NCBI GenBank assembly: GCA_046598525.1
Contig: JBKJIJ010000020.1
Coordinates: forward strand, 186,001-250,000
Direction of reading: 5' to 3'
Length of the DNA: 64,000 nucleotides
Origin: Methylotenera_A sp046598525
GTDB lineage: Bacteria > Pseudomonadota > Gammaproteobacteria > Burkholderiales > Methylophilaceae
Both the position numbers and the translations under genes were made by a program. This document shows positions 7,371 to 15,394 of the stretch, one piece after another (within the stretch, counting starts at the first letter, position 1; every line of letters begins with the position of its first letter). The notes beneath the pieces were generated by a model that saw only the letters and a program-made list of their open reading frames with translations, ran no database searches and was not told the DNA's origin.

Positions 7371-8840
7371 CTATAAAAAGCGTGCCCAAACGCGTGCGGC
7401 GCGCTCTTTAATGCGGGATGTAATAGGGCGTTTGCGCCATGCTTCTAAGGTAATGTGTTGTGATACGGCTAAATCGTCATAAAACATGCGTTGCATTTGA
7501 TCGCCAAAATCTTGCCCCAGCATCACGGCGTTAATTTCTTGGTTATTGACAAAGCTACGCCAATCTAAATTGGTCGATCCAATGGTTGACCAAACGCCAT
7601 CGATCAGCGCAGTTTTGGCATGCAAAATCGCCACTTTATGTTCATAAATCTGCACGCCAGCGCTTAATAATTCATCGTAATAAGAGCGCGATGTGTAATA
7701 CACCAAATCCGAATCGGTTTTCTCTGGCAGCAGTAATTTAACCACCACGCCACGCCCCACGGCGTCTTTTAAGGTAGCCAGCAATAGTGGGTCTGGCACA
7801 AAATAGGCATTGGTTAAATACACTTGCGTTTCGGCGCTGTTAATGGCGGAAATCAAAGTGGCATAAATTTGACTGTATGGCTCATCTGGCGTGCTGCCAA
7901 TGGCGCGTACCACTTCATTGCCTTGATTCGCCAATACTGGCAGGTAATCTTTAGCGGCTAATGGCTCACCTTTTTGCTGCTGCCAAGTATCAATAAACAT
8001 TTTTTGAAACTCAGCCACCACAGGCCCTGCCACTTTTAAATGCGTATCGCGCCAAGGAATATCAGTCTTCGATTTTGTAGACTTGGCTTTATTAGAATCG
8101 GCTTTTGCCAGTTTGATAGATGCCCGCGCTTTTGAGCGACTAAAAGAGCCTTTAGAGTACACACTACTAATATTAATGCCGCCTAAAAAAGCTACTTTTC
8201 CGTCAACAATCAATAGCTTGCGATGGTCGCGCTCATTCAAGTTCCAATCTTTGCGCACATTGGCTGGGTTAATCGGGTTAAATTCCAGCACATTAATGCC
8301 GCTTTCTTTTAAGCCAGCAAAAAATTCGGCTGGCGTGCCAATTGAACCCACGCTGTCATAAATTAAATTCACTTGCACGCCGCTGCGCTGTTTGGCCATT
8401 AGGCGCAACGCAAATTCATGGCCAATTTCGTCATCTTCAAAGATAAAGGTTTCCATATTGATATGGTCTTTAGCGTTATCGATGGCGCTAAGCATGGCGG
8501 CGTAAGTGCTAGGGCCATCAATTAACAAATCTACTTTATTGCCAATCACCAGTGGGCTGCCAACCACTTCGCTAATTAGCGCTAAATGTTTATCAAAAAT
8601 ATTGGTTTCAACCCCATCTTTTTTGATATTAGCCAGAATTTTTTTGCTTTGCGCTGCGCTTAATGGGCCGCGTGCGTTTTCAAGAGTTGGCGGCTTGGTA
8701 GACCGCATGGCCATATCGGGCACCATAATTGGGATAGACGAGCAGGCCGATAAAACCATTAGGCTAAACGCTAATAAAGCCTTGTTTAAATTTATAGTAT
8801 TAATCAGATTTGGCGTTGATATTAAATGGCTGATTGGCAT
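7371..8840 (-). CDS. Phospholipase D / cardiolipin synthase-like lipoprotein
   Basis: 489 residues with a lipoprotein signal (LMVLSACSS, lipidated Cys33) and two HKD phospholipase D motifs: HRKLLIVDGKVAFLGGIN in the first half and HAKTALIDGVWSTIGSTN in the second. Enzymes of this family transfer phosphatidyl groups to make cardiolipin or cleave phospholipids, using the two HKD histidines. The lipobox sets it apart from the cytoplasmic ClsB-type enzyme at 15.4 kb and resembles ClsC/YmdC-like members. A Ser/Lys-rich insertion (SKARASIKLAKADSNKAKS) follows the first HKD. It leads a two-gene unit with the exported protein gene at 6373. Confidence 0.85.
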   Translation of the reverse strand: MPISHLISTPNLINTINLNKALLAFSLMVLSACSSIPIMVPDMAMRSTKPPTLENARGPLSAAQSKKILANIKKDGVETNIFDKHLALISEVVGSPLVIGNKVDLLIDGPSTYAAMLSAIDNAKDHINMETFIFEDDEIGHEFALRLMAKQRSGVQVNLIYDSVGSIGTPAEFFAGLKESGINVLEFNPINPANVRKDWNLNERDHRKLLIVDGKVAFLGGINISSVYSKGSFSRSKARASIKLAKADSNKAKSTKSKTDIPWRDTHLKVAGPVVAEFQKMFIDTWQQQKGEPLAAKDYLPVLANQGNEVVRAIGSTPDEPYSQIYATLISAINSAETQVYLTNAYFVPDPLLLATLKDAVGRGVVVKLLLPEKTDSDLVYYTSRSYYDELLSAGVQIYEHKVAILHAKTALIDGVWSTIGSTNLDWRSFVNNQEINAVMLGQDFGDQMQRMFYDDLAVSQHITLEAWRKRPITSRIKERAARVWARFL

Positions 8841-8935
8841 ATAAACCTAAAATTAATTTGATCAACAATAGTAGCGCAGTATTAGTAGTGCACTAATAAT
8901 ATTAACGCTGAGAATACCTTTAAATAATTAAAACT

Positions 8936-8955
8936 TAAGTACGCCAGCGTACAGA
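8936..8955. promoter_or_regulatory. CRP-geometry inverted repeat, site B
   Basis: GTAC-GCCAGC-GTACAGA, 6-base spacer, about 140 bases upstream of the BON lipoprotein start. Confidence 0.5.
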
Positions 8956-9088
8956 GCTATTTTAAAGACTAGTGGATGATGCGGTAGTTACGGTTACCGA
9001 TCGTTACGGGGAAGGCTTTTATGACCGTAGTAATTTATGAGCATAAATGACAACCTGCATCAGTTTGAAATTTTATGGAGATTACCAA

Positions 9089-9406
9089 ATGAAACATTTT
9101 AAAATCTTGTCAGCTTTATTGTTGGCACTTGCTTTTACCACCATGATGGGTTGTGCTTCAACAGCCACTAAATCAGGTACTGGCGAATACATTGATGACA
9201 CAATCATCACTACTAAAGTTAAAGCGGCTATCTTAAATGAAGAAACATTAAAATCAGCCGAGATTAATGTTGAAACATTTAAAGGTGCTGTGCAATTAAG
9301 CGGTTTTGTTAATTCAGAATCAGATATTGCTAAAGCGGTACAAGTAACACGCGCTGTTAAAGGCGTTACATCAGTTAAAAACGATATGCGTTTAAAAGCC
9401 AAGTAA
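9089..9406 (+). CDS. BON-domain lipoprotein (OsmY-like)
   Basis: 105 residues. Lipoprotein signal ending MMGC (Cys22), then a single BON domain (about 35-105: IDDTIITTKVKAAILNEE, INVETFKGAVQLSGFVNS, ARAVKGVTSVKNDM without the first base class). BON proteins such as OsmY bind membrane lipid and help cells under osmotic and envelope stress. The start at 9089 follows GGAG with good spacing; a longer upstream reading has no ribosome site. It is monocistronic, with a strong terminator at 9452. Site B upstream suggests control by the Crp-like regulator. Confidence 0.85.
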   Translation: MKHFKILSALLLALAFTTMMGCASTATKSGTGEYIDDTIITTKVKAAILNEETLKSAEINVETFKGAVQLSGFVNSESDIAKAVQVTRAVKGVTSVKNDMRLKAK

Positions 9407-9451
9407 TTTAAAACCGCTAATTTAGATTAGCTGGAATTTATTTGATTGATA

Positions 9452-9480
9452 CAAAAAGCGGGCTTAAAGCCCGCTTTTTG
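9452..9480. terminator. Terminator of the BON lipoprotein gene
   Basis: Perfect hairpin aaaaagcgggc-ttaaa-gcccgcttttt. Confidence 0.9.
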
Positions 9481-9605
9481 TATGGTTGACGGCATTGTTA
9501 GCTTAAACTTCTTTTACAATTACAGCCATGTAATTGGCACGCTGTTTGTATTAAAAATAAACGATGCACTTAATAAATGTAATGTAAAAAAATATAAAAA
9601 TGGTT

Positions 9606-9625
9606 TATGTACGCTATCGAACGGA
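9606..9625. promoter_or_regulatory. CRP-geometry inverted repeat, site C
   Basis: GTAC-GCTATC-GAAC, 6-base spacer, about 85 bases upstream of the CsbD-like gene. Confidence 0.4.
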
Positions 9626-9708
9626 CAATAATCATCAAACAATATAGTATTATTTGTACATTAGTATAATTAAAAAGCATCTAATTTTAATTAATGAGAG
9701 GATTCGCC

Positions 9709-9966
9709 ATGGATTGGGATCAGATTGAAACTAATTGGGACGCGTTTAAAAATATTATTAAATACGATTGGGATCAATTAACCGATGCTCATTTGGACAT
9801 CATTGCAGGTAGACGTGACTATTTAATTCGCAAAATTCAAATGGTGTATGGCTTAAATAAAGCCGAAGTTGAAACCCACTTAACCGAATGGCAAAACAAT
9901 CAAATTAATATTGATGGGCATTTTTATCAAGTTAAGCCATTTTCAGCCGTTCACGCTGCGCGCTAA
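9709..9966 (+). CDS. CsbD-like stress protein
   Basis: 85 residues. It opens with MDWDQIETNWDAFKN and continues KYDWDQLTDAHLDIIAGRRD, the signature of CsbD-like proteins (general stress proteins, small and helical). The C-terminal 20 residues are an extension beyond the usual CsbD fold. The start at 9709 is preceded by GAGAGG; an upstream in-frame start lies inside that site. It heads a tight three-gene run with 9972 and 10227. Confidence 0.85.
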   Translation: MDWDQIETNWDAFKNIIKYDWDQLTDAHLDIIAGRRDYLIRKIQMVYGLNKAEVETHLTEWQNNQINIDGHFYQVKPFSAVHAAR

Positions 9967-9971
9967 ATGCC

Positions 9972-10205
9972 ATGAAAATTTTAAACAAAAAGAAAACGCA
10001 TTTCATGCAGCCCGGTAAAGATGGGCATCGCAACGTAGAGTTTGGCACCGTTTCAGAGGTGCAAGCATTAATTAATTCTATTTTAGATGCAAAGCAAGAC
10101 AAAGAATCCAGTAATAAAACTACTAGTAATCAAACTACAAGTAATCAAATTAGCAGTTATTTACGTGCGCTTGAAACTGAGCAATCTGAAAAGCTTAACC
10201 ATTAA
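9972..10205 (+). CDS. Small hypothetical protein
   Basis: 77 residues, starting 5 bases after the CsbD-like gene, so probably translationally coupled. Lys-rich N-terminus (MKILNKKKTHFMQPGKDG), then a short helix (SEVQALINSILDAKQD), a Ser/Thr/Asn repeat (SNKTTSNQTTSNQISS) and a charged end. No signal peptide or known domain. The context suggests a stress role. Confidence 0.55.
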   Translation: MKILNKKKTHFMQPGKDGHRNVEFGTVSEVQALINSILDAKQDKESSNKTTSNQTTSNQISSYLRALETEQSEKLNH

Positions 10206-10226
10206 AACTATAAAGAATGCACATAC

Positions 10227-10724
10227 ATGAATCTAAAATTAAATTTTTTGCTACCGGATATGAAAGTAGCAAATCAAGCTAGCCAAGCCATGTTGTTGGC
10301 GCGGGTTGAGGATAAAGATGTGTGTTTTTTAGCAAGACCAGGTACCAATTTAGGTAAATTACAGCCAGCCACCGCAACAGAGGCAACAAATACCATTAAC
10401 GAAGGTTTAAAAGGCGTGTTAATGGGCGCTGGCTTAGGTTTGCTTGGTGGCTTGTATGTATTGTATTTTCCGGCTTGGGTAACTGAATCGCCGCTGTGGT
10501 TTACCAACGCAAGTGATTGGGTGATTTTAAGCGTAACCACATTAATTGGTGCCGCTGCAGCTGCCTTTGGCGCGGCTATATTGGGCTTTAATATTTTGAA
10601 TACCGATTTAGCTAAATACCAAAGCAGAATTGATGATGGTGCTGTTTTAATGATGGTGACAGTGCCGTATCAGCGCGCTAAAGAAATCCGCAAAATTGTC
10701 AGCAAATTACATTTGAAATTTTAG
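10227..10724 (+). CDS. Membrane protein with two TM segments, stress-gene partner
   Basis: 165 residues. A cytoplasmic-looking N-terminal segment of about 60 residues (LLPDMKVANQASQAMLLARV) precedes two membrane segments (about 63-83, LMGAGLGLLGGLYVLYFPAW, and about 98-124, Gly/Ala-rich). A C-terminal stretch (DGAVLMMVTVPYQRAKEIRKI) follows. The arrangement recalls DUF1269-like proteins, but similarity is weak and I do not assign the family. It is the last gene of the CsbD unit; an inverted repeat follows it. Confidence 0.6.
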   Translation: MNLKLNFLLPDMKVANQASQAMLLARVEDKDVCFLARPGTNLGKLQPATATEATNTINEGLKGVLMGAGLGLLGGLYVLYFPAWVTESPLWFTNASDWVILSVTTLIGAAAAAFGAAILGFNILNTDLAKYQSRIDDGAVLMMVTVPYQRAKEIRKIVSKLHLKF

Positions 10725-10755
10725 CTTTAAGGTTTAGTTTTAGCAGCAACTTCTA

Positions 10756-10794
10756 AATTGACAGCAATTTGAAACCGTCAGATTGCTGTCAATT
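10756..10794. terminator. Inverted repeat between converging genes
   Basis: Arms aattgacagcaat (10756-10768) and attgctgtcaatt (10782-10794), perfect 13 bases, no T run. It overlaps the last two bases of the GGDEF-EAL gene. Probably stops transcription from both sides. Confidence 0.5.
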
Positions 10795-12484
10795 ATGTCG
10801 GTTCTAACACCACATTGCTTAATAAAAACTGCTTGGCAAATTCGGCGGCGCTAAGTGCCGGGCTAAAAAAGTAGCCTTGGCCTTCTTCGCAATGGCGGCT
10901 TTTTAAAAAATCCAGCTGCACTTTATTTTCAATCCCTTCTGCAATCACCCGCAATTTAAGGCTGTTGCCCATGCTAATAATGGCGCTCACAATAATGCCT
11001 TCATCCGATGCATGGGTAATATGTTGCACAAACGATTGATCGATTTTAAGCATATCAATGGGAAATTGTTGCAAATAGCTTAAGCTAGAATAGCCGGTGC
11101 CAAAATCATCTACCGCCAATTTAATGCCCATTTGCTTTAATTGCAGCAAAATAGCCGTGCTCGATTCCGCATCGCGCATCAATACGCTTTCGGTAATTTC
11201 TAGCTCTAAGTGATGTGCAGGTAGCTGGGTTTCGGCTAATATTTTGCGCACGCCAGTTACAAAATCTTTTTGTAAAAATTCTTTTGCCGAAATATTAATT
11301 GCTATGGTCACCGCTGGCAGATGGTTATCTAGCCACATTTTGGCTTGCTCACAAGCTTCGCGCATCACCCAGCATCCAATTTGAATAATCAAACCAGTTT
11401 CTTCTGCAATGGTAATAAAAGTGTCTGGCGCTACTTCGCCCCATTCAGGGTGTTGCCAGCGTAGCAAACATTCCACGCCAGATATTTGATTGGTAGTAAG
11501 GTTAAATTTGGGTTGATAGTGCAGCACAAATTGCTTTTTCTCAAGCGCCACTCTCAAATCGGCCTCAATCACCAAGCGTTGCACGGCGTGCGTATTCATC
11601 TCATTTTTAAAAAATTGGTAATTATTGCGGCCTTTTTCTTTGGCATGGTACATAGCCGTATCCGCGCTTTTAAGCAGCGTTTCAGCATCTAAACCATCTT
11701 GTGGGTATATGCTAATGCCAATGCTGGTGGTGATATACAGCTGACATTTGCCCACCATATGCGGCATGGTTAGCTGATCTAAAATCTTTTCAGCGGTTAA
11801 TTCAGCGTGCTTACCTGTTTGTCTGTCGTCTAGCAAAATAATAAACTCATCGCCACCTTGGCGGCTTACCGTATCGGTATTGCGCACACACGATTTAAGG
11901 CGTTTTGATACCGATTGCAATAGCTTATCGCCAGAGGCATGGCCTAGTGAATCGTTAATGTGTTTAAAGTTATCTAAATCTAAAAAAAGCAGCGCCACTT
12001 GCGTGCCATAGCGGTCGGCAGAGGCAATTGCTTGCTCAATGCGGTCGTTTAATAAAACGCGGTTAGGCAGATTGGTTAAAAAATCATGCTGCGCTAAATA
12101 GGTCATTTTCGCCGTCATGGCTTTAGATGCGCTGACATCGTTAAACACAATGACAGCGCCTGTCACTTCGCCATCAGTATCTTGAATCGGCGAAGTGGAA
12201 TCAGCAATTTCAATTTCGGTGCCGTCGCGCGCGATTAAAACCGCATCTTCGGCTAAACCCATTGGCATTTTAGTTTGCAATACCAACTCAACCGGGTTTT
12301 GTGTTGGCTGGCGCGTTCTGCCATTAATCACATGAAAAACGCGGCTAATTGGGTGGCCGCTTGCTTCCTCGCGTGACCAGCCGGTTATCTTTTCGGCTGC
12401 AATGTTTAAGTATTCAATATTGCCATTAATATCGGTATAAATTACCGCATCACTAATGGAATTCAGTGCAATCTCAGCTCTCAT
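10793..12484 (-). CDS. PAS-GGDEF-EAL c-di-GMP signalling protein
   Basis: 563 residues: PAS (about 1-125), GGDEF diguanylate cyclase domain (about 130-295, active-site GGDEF intact in RQGGDEFIILL) and EAL phosphodiesterase domain (about 305-555). The EAL motif reads ECL (GVECLLRW). The metal- and substrate-binding residues that follow are present (NISA, ELEITES, DDFGTGYSS, KIDQSF, EGIE), so it may still hydrolyse c-di-GMP. The PAS domain begins at residue 1 with no sensor region. The ATG overlaps the TGA of an 8-codon reading frame starting 24 bases upstream (MTTFLKTK), a possible coupling leader or a clipped N-terminus. It stands alone and faces the stress genes. Confidence 0.85.
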   Translation of the reverse strand: MRAEIALNSISDAVIYTDINGNIEYLNIAAEKITGWSREEASGHPISRVFHVINGRTRQPTQNPVELVLQTKMPMGLAEDAVLIARDGTEIEIADSTSPIQDTDGEVTGAVIVFNDVSASKAMTAKMTYLAQHDFLTNLPNRVLLNDRIEQAIASADRYGTQVALLFLDLDNFKHINDSLGHASGDKLLQSVSKRLKSCVRNTDTVSRQGGDEFIILLDDRQTGKHAELTAEKILDQLTMPHMVGKCQLYITTSIGISIYPQDGLDAETLLKSADTAMYHAKEKGRNNYQFFKNEMNTHAVQRLVIEADLRVALEKKQFVLHYQPKFNLTTNQISGVECLLRWQHPEWGEVAPDTFITIAEETGLIIQIGCWVMREACEQAKMWLDNHLPAVTIAINISAKEFLQKDFVTGVRKILAETQLPAHHLELEITESVLMRDAESSTAILLQLKQMGIKLAVDDFGTGYSSLSYLQQFPIDMLKIDQSFVQHITHASDEGIIVSAIISMGNSLKLRVIAEGIENKVQLDFLKSRHCEEGQGYFFSPALSAAEFAKQFLLSNVVLEPT

Positions 12485-12609
12485 TTTGTCTTTAAAAAGG
12501 TCGTCATTAATAATAGTGGAGTTTTTTAACGCCTTGTTTATAATTTTTTTGATAATTAGTCCAGAAAAGCCGGTTTAGCTTGCTTGTAAAAATGCCTATA
12601 TAAAAGTGC

Positions 12610-12765
12610 TTAACACCGAATATTGCCTTGCCATTGGCATTGATGATCTAGGCATTTGTAGCGATGAACAGCCACGAATAAATTGATAATACGGTCAGTA
12701 TAGCGGCGGCGAATACGTACCGTGTAGCCTGAACAAACGGGGCATTTACAGTTGGAAATGGCCAT
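12610..12765 (-). CDS. Small zinc-ribbon-like protein
   Basis: 51 residues. It has CKCPVC near the N-terminus and C-x4-C (CLDHQC) near the end, a spacing that fits one small zinc site. Basic middle (YTVRIRRRYTDR). The start at 12765 is preceded by GAGAG; a longer reading to 12843 has no ribosome site and would cross the regulatory site. It is divergent from the collagen-like lipoprotein, with two CRP-geometry repeats in between. Function unknown. Confidence 0.65.
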   Translation of the reverse strand: MAISNCKCPVCSGYTVRIRRRYTDRIINLFVAVHRYKCLDHQCQWQGNIRC

Positions 12766-12824
12766 GATGACTCTCACAAAATATAATATTGTTAGTACAC
12801 AATATATAGTGTTTATTTTGTTAG

Positions 12825-12844
12825 TCTGTACGTTGCCGAACAAA
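12825..12844. promoter_or_regulatory. CRP-geometry inverted repeat, site D
   Basis: TCTGTAC-GTTGCC-GAACAAA, 6-base spacer, 60 bases upstream of the zinc-ribbon gene on the - strand. Confidence 0.5.
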
Positions 12845-12877
12845 TTGGTTAGTGCGCTAAGTAACAGTATTTTGCGC

Positions 12878-12897
12878 TATGTACGATAACGTACCGA
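12878..12897. promoter_or_regulatory. CRP-geometry inverted repeat, site E
   Basis: GTAC-GATAAC-GTAC, 6-base spacer, about 60 bases upstream of the collagen-like lipoprotein on the + strand. Confidence 0.5.
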
Positions 12898-12956
12898 TGC
12901 TAAATTGGTTAAGGTCTACACTCTGCGCACCTATCACCATTTATAAGGATTTTTTC

Positions 12957-13229
12957 GTGAATAATTTCATATTAACAGCTTCAATTATTGGTTTATTAAG
13001 CCTTACCGCTTGCGACAAACCAACCGTAGTAAATGTACCAGGCGAAACAGTCGTTGTGCCAGGTCCAGCAGGCCCAGCGGGTGCTACTGGTAACACAGGC
13101 AGCACTGGCAATACCGGTGACACTGGCGATACAGGCCGTACTGGTAACACAGGCAGCACTGGTGCAACAGGCGAAACAGGTGGCGACACAACAATTATCG
13201 TTGCGCCAGCAGAACCAACAGCACCATAA
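12957..13229 (+). CDS. Collagen-like lipoprotein
   Basis: 90 residues from a GTG at 12957, preceded by AAGGA. Lipoprotein signal ending SLTAC (Cys19), a short spacer (VVNVPGETVVVPG), then about 14 Gly-X-Y triplets (GPAGPAGATGNTGSTG and onward) rich in Asn, Thr and Asp, and a Pro/Ala tail. Gly-X-Y runs form collagen triple helices in bacterial surface proteins. Short collagen-like lipoproteins are not widely characterised in betaproteobacteria. It is followed by an AT-rich repeat region and the DUF3309 gene. Role probably structural, at the envelope. Confidence 0.75.
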   Translation: MNNFILTASIIGLLSLTACDKPTVVNVPGETVVVPGPAGPAGATGNTGSTGNTGDTGDTGRTGNTGSTGATGETGGDTTIIVAPAEPTAP

Positions 13230-13237
13230 GTTTAAGA

Positions 13238-13310
13238 AGTAAGTTTTAAAAAGTACGTTTAAAAAAGTACGTTTTAAAAATAAGTTTTAAATAGGCTTTA
13301 AAAATTTGAT
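13238..13310. repeat. Imperfect tandem repeats AAGTACGTTTTAAA
   Basis: Four degenerate copies of about 16 bases (aagtaagttttaaaa, aagtacgtttaaaaa, aagtacgttttaaaa, ataagttttaaat) fill the space between the lipoprotein and DUF3309 genes. Non-coding. Confidence 0.6.
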
Positions 13311-13332
13311 TTAATTTTTCAAGGGGATCGTC

Positions 13333-13491
13333 ATGAGTTTAGGTACCATACTACTAATCGTATTAATTTTAATGTTGATTGGCGCTTTTCCTGGCTGGTC
13401 GCATAGTAAAAGCTGGGGTTACGGCCCAAGCGGCGGTCTTGGCTTGGTTGTTATTATTTTGATTATTCTATTATTAATGGGTCGAATTTGA
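13333..13491 (+). CDS. DUF3309 small membrane protein
   Basis: 52 residues. Two hydrophobic segments (LGTILLIVLILMLIGAF and GLGLVVIILIILLLMG) are joined by a WSHSKSWGYGPSG loop, the hallmark of DUF3309 proteins. AAGGGGAT precedes the ATG. The stop lies two bases before the next start, so the two are coupled. The function of the family is not known; members are often found with stress genes, as here. Confidence 0.8.
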   Translation: MSLGTILLIVLILMLIGAFPGWSHSKSWGYGPSGGLGLVVIILIILLLMGRI

Positions 13492-13493
13492 TC

Positions 13494-14903
13494 ATGAAAA
13501 ATAATGAAGGTTTAAGTCAAACTAACGGTTGGTTTCAATCTTCATTACGCTTTTTGGCGCTTAGTGTAAGCGTCCTGTTTTTGAGTGCATGCGGCGAAGT
13601 GGCTAGTTTGCCATTTTCTGCAGGCGTGGGTGCAAATCCCACTTTGCCTTTCCCTAACAAAACCCTTATTCCCACTGTTAATATTGCGCCAGCCCTTGGT
13701 TGGCCACAAAATACCACGCCTATTGCCGCCGCTGGTACTAAGGTAACGGCTTTTGCTAGTGGTTTACAACATCCGCGTTGGATGACCGTGTTGCCCAATG
13801 GCGATGTGCTGGTTGCCGAAACCAATGCGCCGCCAAAATCAGCAGGTGGCGGCATAAAAGCATGGATTGCGGGCCTGATTATGAAACGTGCAGGCGCTGG
13901 CGTGCCAAGCCCAAACCGCATTACTTTATTACGCGATGCTGATAAAGACGGCACAGCAGATGTGCGCTTAGCATTTTTAGAAGACTTGCATTCACCATTT
14001 GGCATGGCCTTAGTCGGCAATTACCTATATGTGGCCAATGCCAACGCCATTGTGCGTTTTAGCTATACCGAAGGCGACAAAAAGATTACTGGCGCTGGCG
14101 AAAAAATAATCGATTTACCCAGTGGCATTAATCATCACTGGACCAAAAATATTATTGCCAATGCCGATGGTACTAAGTTATATGCCACCGTGGGATCAAA
14201 CAGCAATGTAGCCGAAAACGGCATGCAAATGGAAGTGGAACGCGCGGCTATTTTAGAAGTAGACCTAAAAACCAATAGTTACCGCATTTTTGCCTCTGGT
14301 TTGCGCAACCCAAACGGCATGGCTTGGGAGCCAAGCAGCAATACTTTATTTACCGTGGTTAATGAGCGCGATGAAATCGGCAGCGATTTAGTGCCAGATT
14401 ATTTAACATCGGTGCAAGACGGTGCTTTTTACGGCTGGCCCTATAGCTATTATGGCCAAAATGTTGATGAGCGCGTGCAGCCGCCGCAGCCCGATTTGGT
14501 GGCAAAAGCCATTTCGCCCGATTACGCGCTAGGCACCCATACCGCATCGCTTGGTTTGGCGGCATCACAAGGCACAAGTTTACCCAGCACCTTTTCAAAC
14601 GGCATGTTTATCGGTCAGCACGGCTCTTGGAACCGCAAACCACTCAGTGGTTACAAAGTGATTTTTGTGCCATTTGTTGCTGGCAAACCAGCCGGCCAGC
14701 CTGTGGACGTGCTAACTGGTTTTGTAAACAAAAATGGCGATGCTTATGGCCGACCCGTTGGCGTGGTCTTAGACAAAACGGGCGCCTTGCTAGTGGCCGA
14801 TGATGTGGGCAACACTATTTGGCGCGTAACTGCCAGCAATGCATTATTGGTGACTGCATCTGCCAGCGTTTCATCTGGCACACATTTATTAAGCACGCCT
14901 TAA
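13494..14903 (+). CDS. PQQ-dependent sugar (sorbosone-type) dehydrogenase lipoprotein
   Basis: 469 residues. Lipoprotein signal (LFLSACGE, Cys33), then a six-bladed propeller of the glucose/sorbosone dehydrogenase family. The typical opening is FASGLQHPRWMTVLPNGDVL, followed by VAETNAP. Later signatures are LLRDADKDGTADVR, FASGLRNPNGMAWEP, NERDEIGSDLVPDYL and GQHGSWNRKPLSGYKV. Such enzymes oxidise aldoses or related aldehydes in the periplasm with PQQ and pass electrons to the respiratory chain. The substrate here cannot be read from sequence. The ATG at 13494 follows the DUF3309 stop by two bases. The only visible PQQ gene in the window is pqqA at 6.1 kb. Confidence 0.8.
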   Translation: MKNNEGLSQTNGWFQSSLRFLALSVSVLFLSACGEVASLPFSAGVGANPTLPFPNKTLIPTVNIAPALGWPQNTTPIAAAGTKVTAFASGLQHPRWMTVLPNGDVLVAETNAPPKSAGGGIKAWIAGLIMKRAGAGVPSPNRITLLRDADKDGTADVRLAFLEDLHSPFGMALVGNYLYVANANAIVRFSYTEGDKKITGAGEKIIDLPSGINHHWTKNIIANADGTKLYATVGSNSNVAENGMQMEVERAAILEVDLKTNSYRIFASGLRNPNGMAWEPSSNTLFTVVNERDEIGSDLVPDYLTSVQDGAFYGWPYSYYGQNVDERVQPPQPDLVAKAISPDYALGTHTASLGLAASQGTSLPSTFSNGMFIGQHGSWNRKPLSGYKVIFVPFVAGKPAGQPVDVLTGFVNKNGDAYGRPVGVVLDKTGALLVADDVGNTIWRVTASNALLVTASASVSSGTHLLSTP

Positions 14904-14962
14904 TCCAGCGCATTGAAATAAAGACCAATCATTTATCCGCCTGATTGCTAAAGGAAATACCC

Positions 14963-15373
14963 GTGTTAAGATTTTTGCCTGCTTATTTAGCCATTATCGT
15001 GCTGATGTTTGTTTTAGATATTGTTTGGTTAAGCATGATTGCGCAGCCGCTTTATCAACAAGGGATAGGCCATTTAATGGCGGCCAAGCCTAATTTAGTT
15101 TTTGCCGGCCTGTTTTATATGGTGTATGTGTTTGGTTTGGTGTGGTTTGCGCTAATGCCAAACCGCCATCATAGAGGCTTAAAAAACACCTTTGCCGCCG
15201 CCGCAATTTTTGGTTTTTGCGTATACGCCAGCTACGATTTAACCAATTTGGCCTTGTTAAAAGATTGGCCATTAAGCTTATCGATTATTGATATTACTTG
15301 GGGCACCATGCTAAGCGGGGTAAGTGCAGCGTTTGGTAAATGGGTATTTAATCGCATGAACCGTATTTACTAA
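14963..15373 (+). CDS. DUF2177 family membrane protein
   Basis: 136 residues from a GTG at 14963 with AAAGGAA upstream. Four membrane helices (LPAYLAIIVLMFVLDIVWL, LVFAGLFYMVYVFGLVWFAL, FAAAAIFGFCVYASYDL, ITWGTMLSGVSAAFG) and the DUF2177 pattern D-x-x-W-L near the start, YDLTNLA and W-G in the last helices. Function unknown. It lies about 60 bases after the dehydrogenase on the same strand and may be co-transcribed. Confidence 0.75.
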   Translation: MLRFLPAYLAIIVLMFVLDIVWLSMIAQPLYQQGIGHLMAAKPNLVFAGLFYMVYVFGLVWFALMPNRHHRGLKNTFAAAAIFGFCVYASYDLTNLALLKDWPLSLSIIDITWGTMLSGVSAAFGKWVFNRMNRIY

Positions 15374-15394
15374 TACAGCCTTTAATACAGCCAT

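Noticed and set aside
9446..9631. 61-codon + frame after the BON lipoprotein
   Set aside because: Begins inside the terminator and runs across regulatory site C. Not coding.
12941..13189. 82-codon - frame rich in Pro/Val opposite the collagen-like gene
   Set aside because: Reverse image of the Gly-X-Y repeats.
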